Source of the DNA: an uncultured Clostridia bacterium
GTDB lineage: Bacteria > Bacillota > Clostridia > Oscillospirales > CAG-272
Assembly: GCA_944381115.1 (NCBI GenBank)
Contig: CALWJV010000005.1
Coordinates: forward strand, 1 to 64,000
Length of the DNA: 64,000 nt
Direction of reading: 5' to 3'
In this document: positions 21,232 to 29,453 of the stretch, piece by piece
Layout of the letters: every line of letters starts with the position of its first letter
Position numbering within the stretch: the stretch's first letter is position 1
The notes under the pieces: model-generated
Seen by the model: only the letters and a program-made list of their open reading frames with translations
Told to the model about the DNA's origin: nothing
Databases searched by the model: none
Position numbers and translations under genes: made by a program

Positions 21232-21513
21232 TCAAATTCTATGCATTGCGTTAAAAAGATCTTCATGGGTGGCACGAATGACGACACCCATTTTCTCTCC
21301 GGTTTTTTTCATTATCTCGGAAAATTCAGAAAAACTTATATTGATTTTCATTGTGTCAACAAGCATTATCATCGCAAATGTCGTGTCATAGACCTTTTGT
21401 GTAATATCAAGTATATTTACTCCGTATTCACTGCATTTTCCGCTGACCTTGGCTATTATACCGACTGCGTCTGTACCTATTACGGTTATAACCGCTCTTG
21501 AACTTGTTTTCAT
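21232..21513 (-). CDS. ACT domain protein, UPF0237
   Basis: A 93-residue stand-alone ACT domain (UPF0237). Beta-alpha-beta text: RAVITVIGTDAVGIIAKVSGKCSEYGVN..., then TFAMIMLVDTMK, then the C-terminal helix ending LFNAMHRI. ACT domains bind amino acids or other small ligands. The fixed pairing with the UPF0210 protein downstream argues for a regulatory role in that system. ATG at 21513; AAAGGAAC lies upstream. A closer out-of-frame ATG precedes it but stops after two codons. Confidence 0.92.
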   Translation of the reverse strand: MKTSSRAVITVIGTDAVGIIAKVSGKCSEYGVNILDITQKVYDTTFAMIMLVDTMKINISFSEFSEIMKKTGEKMGVVIRATHEDLFNAMHRI

Positions 21514-21598
21514 GGCATTTTATGTTCCTTTCGATTTCGATGTCTCTCTTTATTTGGGTTAAATATAAAACTCTCTCCGTTACATTAAGGAAGTATTG

Positions 21599-23062
21599 TC
21601 AGGATCCGTGATAGTGGTTTACCATTTTGTGTGTAACAGGGTCAACCATTCTGAATATCGCATCAAGTTCGTCGTCACCCATTACTGTCGTACGTCCGTC
21701 AACATATTCAGCATCGACAAGTTCTTTTATCTTTGCAATAACCGGATGTTTTTTATCTATTGCAATCGGAGTACCGTTAAGACGGTAGAATCCGTTCATC
21801 CAGTGTGCGATTCCCGCAAGACCGCTGTGAGAATCGACCGCGACCGCGGCAGGACGTCCGAGTATCTTCTCGGTATTGAATATATTGTATATCTCCTCAT
21901 CTTTAAGAAGTCCGTCTGCATGTATTCCGGCACGGGTTACGTTGAAATTTCTGCCGACAAACGGTGTTCTCGGAGGAATTTCATAGCCGATCTCGTCTTC
22001 AAAATATCTTGCAATCTCAGTTATTGCGGTAAAGTCCATTCCGTCATTCGTGCCTTTGAAGGACGCATACTCCATTGCCATTGCTTCAATTGGGCAGTTT
22101 CCGGTACGCTCTCCTATTCCGAGCATAGAACAGTTTACAGACGAACAGCCGTAAAGCCATGCGGTTGAAGCGTTGGTAACAACTTTGTAGAAGTCGTTAT
22201 GTCCGTGCCATTCGAGCATTTCACTTGGAACTCCGGCATAATGTTTAAGACCGTAGATTATTCCGGCAACGCTTCTGGGAAGCGCCGCTCCGGGATAGGA
22301 TACTCCGAATCCCATAGTATCGCATGCACGAATCTTGATCGGTATGTCCGACTCTATGCTGAGTTTTTGAAGTTCGGTCGCAAACGGCACTACGAATCCG
22401 TAAAAATCCGCCCGCGTTATATCTTCAAAATGACAGCGAGGGCGTATGCCTTTATCAAGAACACTTTTTACAACGCCAAGATATTTATCCATCGCCTTTG
22501 CTCGGGTAAGTCCCATCTTTTTATATATATGATAATCGGAGCAGGAAACGAGAATACCGGTCTCTTTGACGCCAAATTGCTTTACAAGATCAAAGTCTTT
22601 TTCGTTTGCTCTTATCCACGTCGTTATTTCCGGAAACTCATATCCGAGGTCCATACAGGCTTTGAGCGCCTTGCGGTCCTTTTCCGTATAGACGAAAAAT
22701 TCGCTCTGACGTACAAGTCCTTTCGGTCCGCCAAGTTTGTGTAGAAGTTTGAAAAGGTGAACGATCTGCTCTACCGTAAAAGGAGAGGTAGACTGCTGAC
22801 CGTCACGGAATGTGGTATCAGTCATCCAGATCTCTTCAGGCATGTTCAGCGGTACCAATCTGTGGTTAAACGCCACTTTCGGTATTGATTCATAATCGAA
22901 AAGTTGTCTGTAAAGATTCGGTGTTTCTCTGTTTTGAAGCGAAAACTTATAGTCTGCTTGTTCAAGAAGATTGGTCGCTTCCGAAAATTCAAGTACTGAA
23001 GGTGTATAAATACCTCCCTCGGACATTGATTCGTTAAGTTTTTTGTCGTTAAATTCTTCCAT
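21599..23062 (-). CDS. Homocitrate/isopropylmalate synthase-type condensing enzyme, candidate Re-citrate synthase
   Basis: A 487-residue protein of the HMGL-like (DRE-TIM) acyl-CoA condensing superfamily. Metal- and substrate-site motifs: TDTTFRDGQQ near residue 79, RCHFEDITRADFYG near 200, the HGHND metal ligand near 288 and NVTRAGIHADG near 370. It is not a canonical LeuA (no LeuA-dimer regulatory domain). This subfamily is widespread in Clostridia and often annotated as 2-isopropylmalate synthase. It resembles the Re-face citrate synthases of clostridia, but substrate specificity cannot be settled here. Start: ATG at 23062 with CGGAGAATACAT upstream; the frame reaches 23110 without a better site. 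It precedes the UPF0237/UPF0210 pair by 85 bases. Confidence 0.85.
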   Translation of the reverse strand: MEEFNDKKLNESMSEGGIYTPSVLEFSEATNLLEQADYKFSLQNRETPNLYRQLFDYESIPKVAFNHRLVPLNMPEEIWMTDTTFRDGQQSTSPFTVEQIVHLFKLLHKLGGPKGLVRQSEFFVYTEKDRKALKACMDLGYEFPEITTWIRANEKDFDLVKQFGVKETGILVSCSDYHIYKKMGLTRAKAMDKYLGVVKSVLDKGIRPRCHFEDITRADFYGFVVPFATELQKLSIESDIPIKIRACDTMGFGVSYPGAALPRSVAGIIYGLKHYAGVPSEMLEWHGHNDFYKVVTNASTAWLYGCSSVNCSMLGIGERTGNCPIEAMAMEYASFKGTNDGMDFTAITEIARYFEDEIGYEIPPRTPFVGRNFNVTRAGIHADGLLKDEEIYNIFNTEKILGRPAAVAVDSHSGLAGIAHWMNGFYRLNGTPIAIDKKHPVIAKIKELVDAEYVDGRTTVMGDDELDAIFRMVDPVTHKMVNHYHGS

Positions 23063-23158
23063 ATGTATTCTCCGTTCCATCGGCAGGAGCCGACTTTTTA
23101 TATTAAACAATTATGACCCGCAGAATTACCCAAAGTCTATACCGCGTACCGGTGTTAT

Positions 23159-23548
23159 TCAGACAGCGGTACCCGTTATAAGACGGATCAGCCAGACCGC
23201 GATAAGCAACGCAATAAGCAGAAAAAATGCGGTCAACCATATCTTTGTTCTTTTTTTATCCGCCGCGGCAAGGATACCGGTCAGGCAAATAAGCGCAAAA
23301 ACAGGAAAAGCGGGATTATATTCAAATGCCACCGAAAAATCAAGGCGAATCAGCGAAAGGTACGCTCTTGTCATTCCGCAGAAAGGACACGGTACACCCA
23401 ATATCGCTTTTACGGGGCATCCGATTTTTAATACAATATTTAAGGTTATCGAAATTCCCGCAAATACAAATATTATTATTGCCCATACGAATGTAGAAAG
23501 TGACGCAATTTTTTCGCCAACTTCTGATATTTTATTTTTAAACTTCAT
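23159..23548 (-). CDS. DUF2752 membrane protein
   Basis: A 129-residue membrane protein of the DUF2752 family, recognised by GCPVKAILGVPCPFCGMTRAYLSL with its Cys-rich GCP...CPxCGxTR motif (residues about 43-62). Hydrophobic helices lie at roughly 18-40, 82-98 and 103-125. Function unknown for the family. Start taken as ATG 23548; an upstream TTG at 23572 would overlap prmC by 17 bases and lacks a ribosome binding site. It lies immediately after the prmC stop, so it is coupled to that operon. Confidence 0.82.
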   Translation of the reverse strand: MKFKNKISEVGEKIASLSTFVWAIIIFVFAGISITLNIVLKIGCPVKAILGVPCPFCGMTRAYLSLIRLDFSVAFEYNPAFPVFALICLTGILAAADKKRTKIWLTAFFLLIALLIAVWLIRLITGTAV

Positions 23549-23555
23549 TTTAATT

Positions 23556-24281
23556 TCAATTTTTTCTTTCAAGCAGTGCCACCCGGTCGTTTCCGCCGTA
23601 ATCCTTTGTTACCGTACAGAAAAATCCGTTCTGCTCTGCAAGTTGCTTTATGCTTTTTCCCTGATCGTATCCGATCTCAAAAATAAATATGCCATTTTCT
23701 TTAAGTGCTCCGGAATAATGCTTTAATATCCCGCGATAAAAATCCATTCCGTCTTTTCCGCCGTCAAGCGCGACCGTTGGCTCATAACGGCCTGTTTCAA
23801 GTTTCGGAATTACGTCACTTTTTACATATGGCGGATTTGATATCACAGCATCATAAATTTTTTCTTTCGGTTTTGTTTTCATGATATCCGCAACAAAAAA
23901 TTTTACATCTGTTCCGTTCAATAAAGCATTTTCTTTTGCCGCCGTTATTGCTCCTTCAGAAATATCGTACCCCTCTCCGGTAAGATCAGGGCGGTTTTTT
24001 ATTATCGATATTGCTATGCATCCGCTTCCCGTGCACAAATCGGCAAATCTTCCGTTTTTCGGTATCATACCGATCGCCTTTTCAACTGTATGCTCGGTAT
24101 CAGGTCTCGGAATAAGACAGTATTTATTCAGTTTGAACGTGAGTCCGTAAAAATACCATTCGCCGATCACGTATGCAAGCGGTTCTCCGCCCTCTACGCG
24201 TTTTTTTGCATTAATGAACTCTTCTTCGTCCACAAAGTGTTCAGCAAGTATTTCTTTTTCTAATCTTGTAAGATTAGCCAT
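23556..24281 (-). CDS. prmC: Peptide chain release factor N5-glutamine methyltransferase
   Basis: PrmC methylates the GGQ glutamine of release factors RF1/RF2 using SAM. The 241-residue protein shows PLAYVIGEWYFYGL and IPRPDTE near residues 34-62, the SAM-binding FADLCTGSGCIAISI near 80, and the catalytic NPPY near 150. It is about 40 residues shorter at the N-terminus than E. coli PrmC, so the helical release-factor-docking domain is reduced. It overlaps the upstream DUF1385 gene by 8 bases, as in many Clostridia, but prfA is not next to it here. Confidence 0.93.
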   Translation of the reverse strand: MANLTRLEKEILAEHFVDEEEFINAKKRVEGGEPLAYVIGEWYFYGLTFKLNKYCLIPRPDTEHTVEKAIGMIPKNGRFADLCTGSGCIAISIIKNRPDLTGEGYDISEGAITAAKENALLNGTDVKFFVADIMKTKPKEKIYDAVISNPPYVKSDVIPKLETGRYEPTVALDGGKDGMDFYRGILKHYSGALKENGIFIFEIGYDQGKSIKQLAEQNGFFCTVTKDYGGNDRVALLERKN

Positions 24282-25362
24282 TTTCCGTATTTAATCCGCT
24301 GTCCCGGACTTCTTCATTGCAATCATGAATATCCGTCTCCTCGGACTCTCCTGTCTCTTCAGATCCCATTTCCTTCGATTCATTTTCTTCAATTTGTGCG
24401 TCCGGTTTTATATAATCCGGAAATTCTTCCGGCATCGAAGATTTCAGTGCATGTATTGCAACCTCAATCTGATCAAGGTCCGGCTCTCTTGTTGTTATCC
24501 TTTGCATAAGGAGTCCCGGGAAAGAAAGTGCTTTTGTAAATATATTCTCATGCTTTCCGGAAAACATTATAAATTCGAACCCAAGTCCCACTATTATGGG
24601 AAGAAAAGCAAGTTTTGTTAGAAAACGAAGAAACATATTCTCCCATGTAAATATCGGAAGAGAAGAAACGAAAATGCTTATTATGATTATAACGAACATA
24701 AAACTTGTTCCGCACCTTGGATGAAAACGCTTATACTTTTTTACGTTTTCCGGAGTAAGTTCTTCTCCTGATTCGTAACAAAATATTGATTTATGCTCCG
24801 CACCGTGATATTCAAAAGTCCGGCGAATATCCTTCATAAGCAGACAAAGCAACAGATATCCTATAAAAATTGCTATCTTTAATACACCTTCAATAACATT
24901 ACGCCAAACTCCGAGTTGTCCTCCGGACGCTTTATCTATAAGATTTGTACAGAACGACGGAAGAAAAATAAACAAAAAAAGACTTAGTGCGATTCCGAGA
25001 AATACGGATATCCACATAATAAGGTCAACAATTCCTTTGCCAAAATGCTTCTTCATCCACTTTTCGAATTTGCCTTCTTCGACTTCTTCGTCAATTCCGT
25101 AAAGTCTGGCTGAGATATCTAAAGTTTTTATACTTAATTTAAGCATTTCGACCATATTTATAACTCCGCGTAAAATCGGAATATTAAGTGTTTTATGCTT
25201 TTTCCTTAACGAAACGAAGGTTTCATCCTGAACAACTATCGTCCCGTCTTCTTTTCTGACTGCAACACTGTATCGGTCTTTGTGTTTCATCATTACGCCT
25301 TCAAGAACAGCCTGACCGCCAACTACACCAAGCCGACAGTTTTTTTCTTTCTTTATCCTCAA
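24274..25362 (-). CDS. DUF1385 (YqhQ-type) membrane protein with acidic tail
   Basis: A 362-residue membrane protein of the DUF1385/YqhQ family. N-terminal VGGQAVLEGVMMKHKDR (about 13-30), several transmembrane helices between about 115 and 275, and the family block YHGAEHKSIFCYESGEELTPENVK near 185-210 with HPRCGTSFMFV following. Residues 325-362 are an acidic Glu-rich tail. Function is not established. The start is a TTG at 25362, preceded by AAAGGACATAACA; an in-frame stop sits just before it and no ATG precedes the conserved GGQAVLEGVM, so a non-ATG start is required. Confidence 0.88.
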   Translation of the reverse strand: MRIKKEKNCRLGVVGGQAVLEGVMMKHKDRYSVAVRKEDGTIVVQDETFVSLRKKHKTLNIPILRGVINMVEMLKLSIKTLDISARLYGIDEEVEEGKFEKWMKKHFGKGIVDLIMWISVFLGIALSLFLFIFLPSFCTNLIDKASGGQLGVWRNVIEGVLKIAIFIGYLLLCLLMKDIRRTFEYHGAEHKSIFCYESGEELTPENVKKYKRFHPRCGTSFMFVIIIISIFVSSLPIFTWENMFLRFLTKLAFLPIIVGLGFEFIMFSGKHENIFTKALSFPGLLMQRITTREPDLDQIEVAIHALKSSMPEEFPDYIKPDAQIEENESKEMGSEETGESEETDIHDCNEEVRDSGLNTENG

Positions 25363-25410
25363 TTATGTTATGTCCTTTCCGAAAACATTTTTCGTGTTTT
25401 CTATTTATAA

Positions 25411-25437
25411 AAATTTTAGTAGTTATAACTAAAATTT
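25411..25437. repeat. Perfect 10-bp inverted repeat upstream of the DUF1385 gene
   Basis: AAATTTTAGT (25411-25420) and ACTAAAATTT (25428-25437) flank a 7-base spacer, about 50 bases upstream of the DUF1385 start. It could be an operator or an mRNA leader hairpin; it has no G/C clamp or U-run, so a terminator is unlikely. Confidence 0.4.
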
Positions 25438-25524
25438 ATAAGTATTGTATTCTTGATTATTATATCAAATAAATATTATGAGGATATATATTAATTGTTA
25501 ATTATTTCTCTCACTCTTTTTGAA

Positions 25525-25562
25525 AAAAGCGGAGCAAAAACTTTTCTATTGCTTCGTTCGTT
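25525..25562 (-). terminator. Possible cinA terminator
   Basis: On the minus strand CGAAGCAA and TTGCTCCG pair 7 of 8 around a short loop and are followed by a U-run, starting within about 12 bases of the cinA stop. Confidence 0.45.
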
Positions 25563-25573
25563 TTTGTTTATTT

Positions 25574-26818
25574 TTATTTGATCTCTTTCAGTGCTTCGGA
25601 AAGCGCGTTTGTTGAAGCAAGGAGACGAACTCTGTCACGTCCCGATGTAAGCATTAACCGCACAGTTCGTGTTCCTTTCTCACTTGATATTCCGAGGTAA
25701 ACAAGACCTACCGGTTTTTCCTCGCTACCTCCCCCCGGTCCGGCAATACCGGTCGTTGCAATTCCAACATCGGCTCCGGACAAGTTCCTTACTCCTTCAG
25801 CCATTTCAGCGGCCGTTTCTTTTGACACGGCGCCGTAATTTTCCAGCGTTTTCTTTTTTACGGACAGTAGTTTTATTTTTGCTTCATTTGAATATGTCAC
25901 AACACCATATCCGAACATTTCCGAACTTCCCGCAACATCGGTTATCCGCTTAGCGATGAGTCCCCCGGTACAAGATTCTGCCGTTGCAATTGTTTTACCT
26001 TTCTTTATATAATTTTCAACTACCGTACATGCAAGATCGGTATCAAATCCATAGATGTATCCGCCGACTTCGGTTTTTTGTATTTTATCGACCATGTCAA
26101 GGCACATTTTCCGGCATTCTTCTTCATCATGTCCTGAAGCCGTGACCCTCAGTCTTACCTCTCCGTTCCCGCAATATGGTGCCACTGTCGGATTAAGCGA
26201 ACTGTCCATGAGATCTTTAAGTATATTTTCAACCTCAGACTCGCCCATACCGAAGATATTTACATTGATACTTACAAATCTTTTATCGGTAAATTTTTGA
26301 AGATACGGCATTACCGATTCATCAAACATTTTTTTCATTTCAAAAGGAGGTCCGGGCAGCATTATTATAATTTTTCCTTTTTCAAAATCCTCTATTGCAC
26401 AGCCCGGTGCCGTTCCCGCATCGTTTTGAAATACGGTAGATCCTTCCGGTATCATTGCCTGTTTTTCGTTATTTCCGGTCATTGTCTTACATCTGAAAGC
26501 AAACCTTTGTTTTATTCTTTCAAGTGCTTCTTCATTTAAAACAAGTTTTCTTCCCATACAGGCCGCGGCTGTTTCCTTTGTCAAATCATCATATGTCGGA
26601 CCAAGTCCTCCGCTCATTATCAAAAGGTCTGCTCTTTCAAGAGCTCCTTTTATGGCATCGGAAAGTCTTTCCGGATTATCACCTACCACCGCCTGATAAT
26701 ACTGATTTATTCCAAGTCTTGCAAGCCGCTCTGATATGTATGCAGCGTTTGTGTTTACTATATCTCCTATAAGAATTTCAGTACCTACACAGAGTATCTC
26801 AGCGTTTTTTATATTCAT
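25574..26818 (-). CDS. cinA: CinA: molybdopterin-binding-type domain fused to NMN amidohydrolase domain
   Basis: A 414-residue CinA protein. Residues 1-170 are the MoCF-like domain (EILCVGTEILIGDIVNTNA, MSGGLGPTYDDLTKE), associated in family members with NMN/ADP-ribose pyrophosphatase activity. Residues about 255-414 are the CinA C-terminal amidohydrolase domain (TIATAESCTGGLIAKRITD near 278, GIATTGIAGPGGG near 352), which deamidates nicotinamide mononucleotide. In naturally transformable Firmicutes cinA is induced with recA, but recA is not next to it here. ATG at 26818 with a GGAGAAACAG site. Divergent from the isomerase gene at 26952. Confidence 0.95.
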   Translation of the reverse strand: MNIKNAEILCVGTEILIGDIVNTNAAYISERLARLGINQYYQAVVGDNPERLSDAIKGALERADLLIMSGGLGPTYDDLTKETAAACMGRKLVLNEEALERIKQRFAFRCKTMTGNNEKQAMIPEGSTVFQNDAGTAPGCAIEDFEKGKIIIMLPGPPFEMKKMFDESVMPYLQKFTDKRFVSINVNIFGMGESEVENILKDLMDSSLNPTVAPYCGNGEVRLRVTASGHDEEECRKMCLDMVDKIQKTEVGGYIYGFDTDLACTVVENYIKKGKTIATAESCTGGLIAKRITDVAGSSEMFGYGVVTYSNEAKIKLLSVKKKTLENYGAVSKETAAEMAEGVRNLSGADVGIATTGIAGPGGGSEEKPVGLVYLGISSEKGTRTVRLMLTSGRDRVRLLASTNALSEALKEIK

Positions 26819-26859
26819 TACTGTTTCTCCTTTTCAAAGTAAAAAGTTTTATTTTATTA

Positions 26860-26888
26860 TTGACTAAATTTTAATTCTATGATATAAT
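26860..26888 (+). promoter_or_regulatory. Sigma-A-type promoter of the isomerase gene
   Basis: TTGACT (26860-26865) and TATAAT (26883-26888) with a 17-base spacer, about 63 bases before the start at 26952. Transcription should begin near 26895, inside the inverted repeat at 26892-26921. Confidence 0.75.
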
Positions 26889-26891
26889 TAT

Positions 26892-26921
26892 AAGCAAGAG
26901 TAAATATATAACTCTTTGCTT
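26892..26921 (+). promoter_or_regulatory. Inverted repeat at the predicted transcript start
   Basis: AAGCAAGAGT (26892-26901) and ACTCTTTGCTT (26911-26921) can pair with one bulged base. The second arm carries TATAACTCTTTG (26907-26918), a 12-mer repeated exactly at 58748-58759 upstream of the paralogous isomerase gene. It could be an operator or a 5-prime mRNA hairpin. Confidence 0.4.
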
Positions 26922-26951
26922 CATAAATTCTGAAAATCGGAGGATTTTATT

Positions 26952-27779
26952 ATGTTAAAATTTGAAAAGACACTTCCCGTAGGCCTTCAACTTTACTCTG
27001 TTAGAGATTTTCTTCAGAAAGATTTCGAAGGTACTCTTAAAAAACTCAAAGATATGGGATATGACTATGTTGAACCCGCAGGATTTTACGGTATGACCGC
27101 TGAAAAATTCAGTGATGGTCTCAAAAAAGCGGGGCTTACCGCCATTTCTGCACACATTCCTTACGCCGAAATGATGAGTGACAGCAACAAAGTAATAAAC
27201 GATTGCCTTACTCTCGGTATAAAATATCTTGCTATACCTTACCTCGATGAAAAAACACGTCCAGGTGCAGCTGATTTCGAAAATGTACTTAATACAATCA
27301 GAGAATTCGGTAAAAAATGTGCAGAAAACGGCATTACGCTTCTTTACCACAACCATGATTTCGAGTTCATAAAAATGCCTGACGGACGTTACGGGCTTGA
27401 CTATATGTACGAAACCGTCGACGCATCCATTCTTGCTACCGAACTTGACTGTTGTTGGGTAAAAGTCGCGGGCGAAGATCCCGTTGAGTATGTCAAAAAA
27501 TATGCCGGACGTTGTCCGGTCGTTCATCTTAAGGACTTTACAGGAGTAAAAAGCGAAAATATGTACAATCTTATCGGTCTTAAAGAAACGGCAAAATCAA
27601 CATCCTCTTTTGAATTCCGTCCGGTAGGATACGGCAAACAAGATATTCCTTCCATAATCAAGGCTGCGATCGCAAGCGGTGCAAAGTATCTTGTAGTTGA
27701 ACAGGATCAACCCGGAGAACAAACCTCTCTTGAGGCTGCCGAGATGTCAAGAAACTATCTTAAATCCCTTGGCTTCTAA
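26952..27779 (+). CDS. Sugar phosphate isomerase/epimerase-like TIM barrel
   Basis: A 275-residue protein of the xylose-isomerase-like TIM-barrel (AP endonuclease 2/IolE-type) superfamily. Characteristic text: GLQLYSVRDFL near residue 11, AGFYG near 41, the metal-site strand LLYHNHDFEF near 130, ELDCCWVKVAGEDPVEYV near 160, PVVHLKDF near 188 and LVVEQDQPGEQ near 238. Such enzymes isomerise or epimerise sugars or keto-inositols with a divalent metal; the substrate is not predictable. ATG at 26952 follows CGGAGGATTTTATT. It is monocistronic, with its own promoter and terminator. A shorter paralogue lies at 58893. Confidence 0.87.
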   Translation: MLKFEKTLPVGLQLYSVRDFLQKDFEGTLKKLKDMGYDYVEPAGFYGMTAEKFSDGLKKAGLTAISAHIPYAEMMSDSNKVINDCLTLGIKYLAIPYLDEKTRPGAADFENVLNTIREFGKKCAENGITLLYHNHDFEFIKMPDGRYGLDYMYETVDASILATELDCCWVKVAGEDPVEYVKKYAGRCPVVHLKDFTGVKSENMYNLIGLKETAKSTSSFEFRPVGYGKQDIPSIIKAAIASGAKYLVVEQDQPGEQTSLEAAEMSRNYLKSLGF

Positions 27780-27838
27780 AAAATCTGTGCAAAATAAATA
27801 TAGAATATCAGGATTTTATAAGTAATATTTAAATTTTA

Positions 27839-27886
27839 TTTCGCATAGTCAAAAAAATGTTTTTTCTTGACTATGCGAAATTTTTT
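27839..27886. terminator. Strong hairpin terminator after the isomerase gene
   Basis: TTTCGCATAGTCAA (from 27839) pairs with TTGACTATGCGAAA (ending 27880), extended by an A-tract/T-tract, with T6 following on the plus strand. It probably also stops transcripts of the convergent gene at 27987. Confidence 0.85.
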
Positions 27887-27986
27887 CTACAAATCTACAT
27901 ATTTTCATTTGATTTTTGATTGCAGTTGTGCTTATTTATTATTTTTAATTTCTTTTTTACTGAAATATTTTACAGTTATCCGTTTT

Positions 27987-28496
27987 TTAATCAATCGGCT
28001 TTTCAGATCTCAGGCAAATTTCCTTTTCAAATATATGATCTGCTTCTATAAATATCAAAACTTTATTTCCGTTAAATTCGATCGCTACGGCAAATCTGTC
28101 ATCCGCGCGGTAATTTGAACAGTAATTTAATACTTTATTTACCTTTCCGCATTTTTTTTCAAACTCGGCGGTATTTTTACATCTATGGCATTCATATACC
28201 GAAACAAAATCAAAATTCACAACAGGTATCTCTCTTTTTCCTGAAATTTTTATAACGGTAAAAGACGGCTCCTTTCCTATTCTGTCAGAATCGGTTATAA
28301 CATATTTGTAATCGGTAAGAAGATACCTTGAAATCAGCATTATACCGAACGCTAGCAACCCAAGCGCTGAAAGTTGGAACAGCATTTTGCCTGCCGGTAC
28401 AAACTCTCCCGCTGTATATAAAGCAGTTGCAAAAATTATACTTGCAGCCGCAGTATATGCTGCCTTTTTAGGTCTTTTAATGGGTGTATATATCAT
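27987..28496 (-). CDS. Uncharacterised small membrane protein
   Basis: A 169-residue protein I do not recognise. The start is ATG 28496, preceded by ACGGAGGCGGAA; the in-frame GTG at 28538 has no site. Residues about 14-33 and 38-56 are two hydrophobic helices separated by a short turn. The rest is a soluble alpha/beta-looking region with Cys pairs (YECHRCKN near 103, then a single Cys in KKCGKVNK and another in LNYCSNY). That helical-hairpin-plus-soluble-domain layout resembles small PH-like membrane proteins, but this is only an impression. It follows ymdB by 62 bases and is probably co-transcribed with it. Confidence 0.7.
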   Translation of the reverse strand: MIYTPIKRPKKAAYTAAASIIFATALYTAGEFVPAGKMLFQLSALGLLAFGIMLISRYLLTDYKYVITDSDRIGKEPSFTVIKISGKREIPVVNFDFVSVYECHRCKNTAEFEKKCGKVNKVLNYCSNYRADDRFAVAIEFNGNKVLIFIEADHIFEKEICLRSEKPID

Positions 28497-28558
28497 TTCC
28501 GCCTCCGTAACGATCTTAAATTTTTTCAGATATATCACGGCATTAAGTTTATCTACGT

Positions 28559-29323
28559 TTAAAATCTGATCCCTTTTATCCCTGTGACACGTCTGTTTTC
28601 TACAGTAAAGACTGCCCCCGTTGCCTCCGCTTCCCCTTCTGCGTATTCAAATTTTCTCGGAAGATGAAGTTTCATCCTGTCGATTACTCTGTCACACTTT
28701 ACTCCCAAAATTGAATCGATCGGTCCGCACATTCCAAGATCAGTTATAAACCCGGTTCCTTGCGGTAAAATCCTCGCATCAGATGTTTGCACATGTGTAT
28801 GAGTTCCGAAAACTCCAGTAAGTTTTCCGTCAAAATATCTTGCAACTGCCGCTTTCTCCGCTGTAGCCTCCGCGTGGATATCAAGAAATGAAAGAGTATA
28901 ATTTCCTTTCTCTTTCTTCAGTATATCCTCTACCGTCTTAAAAGGGCAAGCAAGCGCTTCCATAAACATGGTGCCCAAAACATTTATTACTAGTATCCTT
29001 TCCATACCACAGTCATATATTAAATATCCTTTTCCAGGACACTCTTCAGGAAAATTTGCCGGTCGAATAACAAATTTATTTTCATCTATAAAATTATAAG
29101 CAGGGAAAATTCTGAAAATATGATTACCGCCGGTAAGAACATCGGCGCCTGCAGAAAAAAGTACTTTTGCCGAATTTCTGTCAAGTCCGTTTCCACTTGC
29201 TGAATTTTCAGCATTTACTATCGTAAAATCTATATTTTCCGTTTGTTTGAATTTCCGAAGATTGTTTTTCAGATATTCTACTCCTATATCTCCGGTTACG
29301 TCTCCGATTGCAAGTATTTTCAT
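28559..29323 (-). CDS. ymdB: YmdB family metallophosphoesterase (2',3'-cAMP phosphodiesterase type)
   Basis: A 254-residue TIGR00282/YmdB protein. B. subtilis YmdB is a metallophosphoesterase acting on cyclic nucleotides that affects biofilm and motility decisions and is encoded next to rny, as here. Metal ligands are visible in order: GDVTGD near residue 7, NAENSASG near 39, GGNHIF near 66, LDIHAEATAEK near 148 and GTHTHVQTSDARILP near 172. ATG at 29323. A terminator-like hairpin separates it from rny. Confidence 0.93.
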   Translation of the reverse strand: MKILAIGDVTGDIGVEYLKNNLRKFKQTENIDFTIVNAENSASGNGLDRNSAKVLFSAGADVLTGGNHIFRIFPAYNFIDENKFVIRPANFPEECPGKGYLIYDCGMERILVINVLGTMFMEALACPFKTVEDILKKEKGNYTLSFLDIHAEATAEKAAVARYFDGKLTGVFGTHTHVQTSDARILPQGTGFITDLGMCGPIDSILGVKCDRVIDRMKLHLPRKFEYAEGEAEATGAVFTVENRRVTGIKGIRF

Positions 29324-29401
29324 TTTCTTCCTCTGATATCTCTTTAATATTTTTTATTTTTTTCTCTATATCATCCGTTTTTTCCCTTACACCTGAACAA
29401 T

Positions 29402-29439
29402 AAAAGAGGCTTGCCAGAAATCCTGCGTAAGCCCCTTTT
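29402..29439 (-). terminator. Terminator downstream of rny
   Basis: Minus-strand AAAAGGGGCTTAC...GCAAGCCTCTTTT hairpin with a short U-run, beginning 15 bases after the rny stop and before ymdB. Confidence 0.65.
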
Positions 29440-29453
29440 GTTAAATTTATAAT

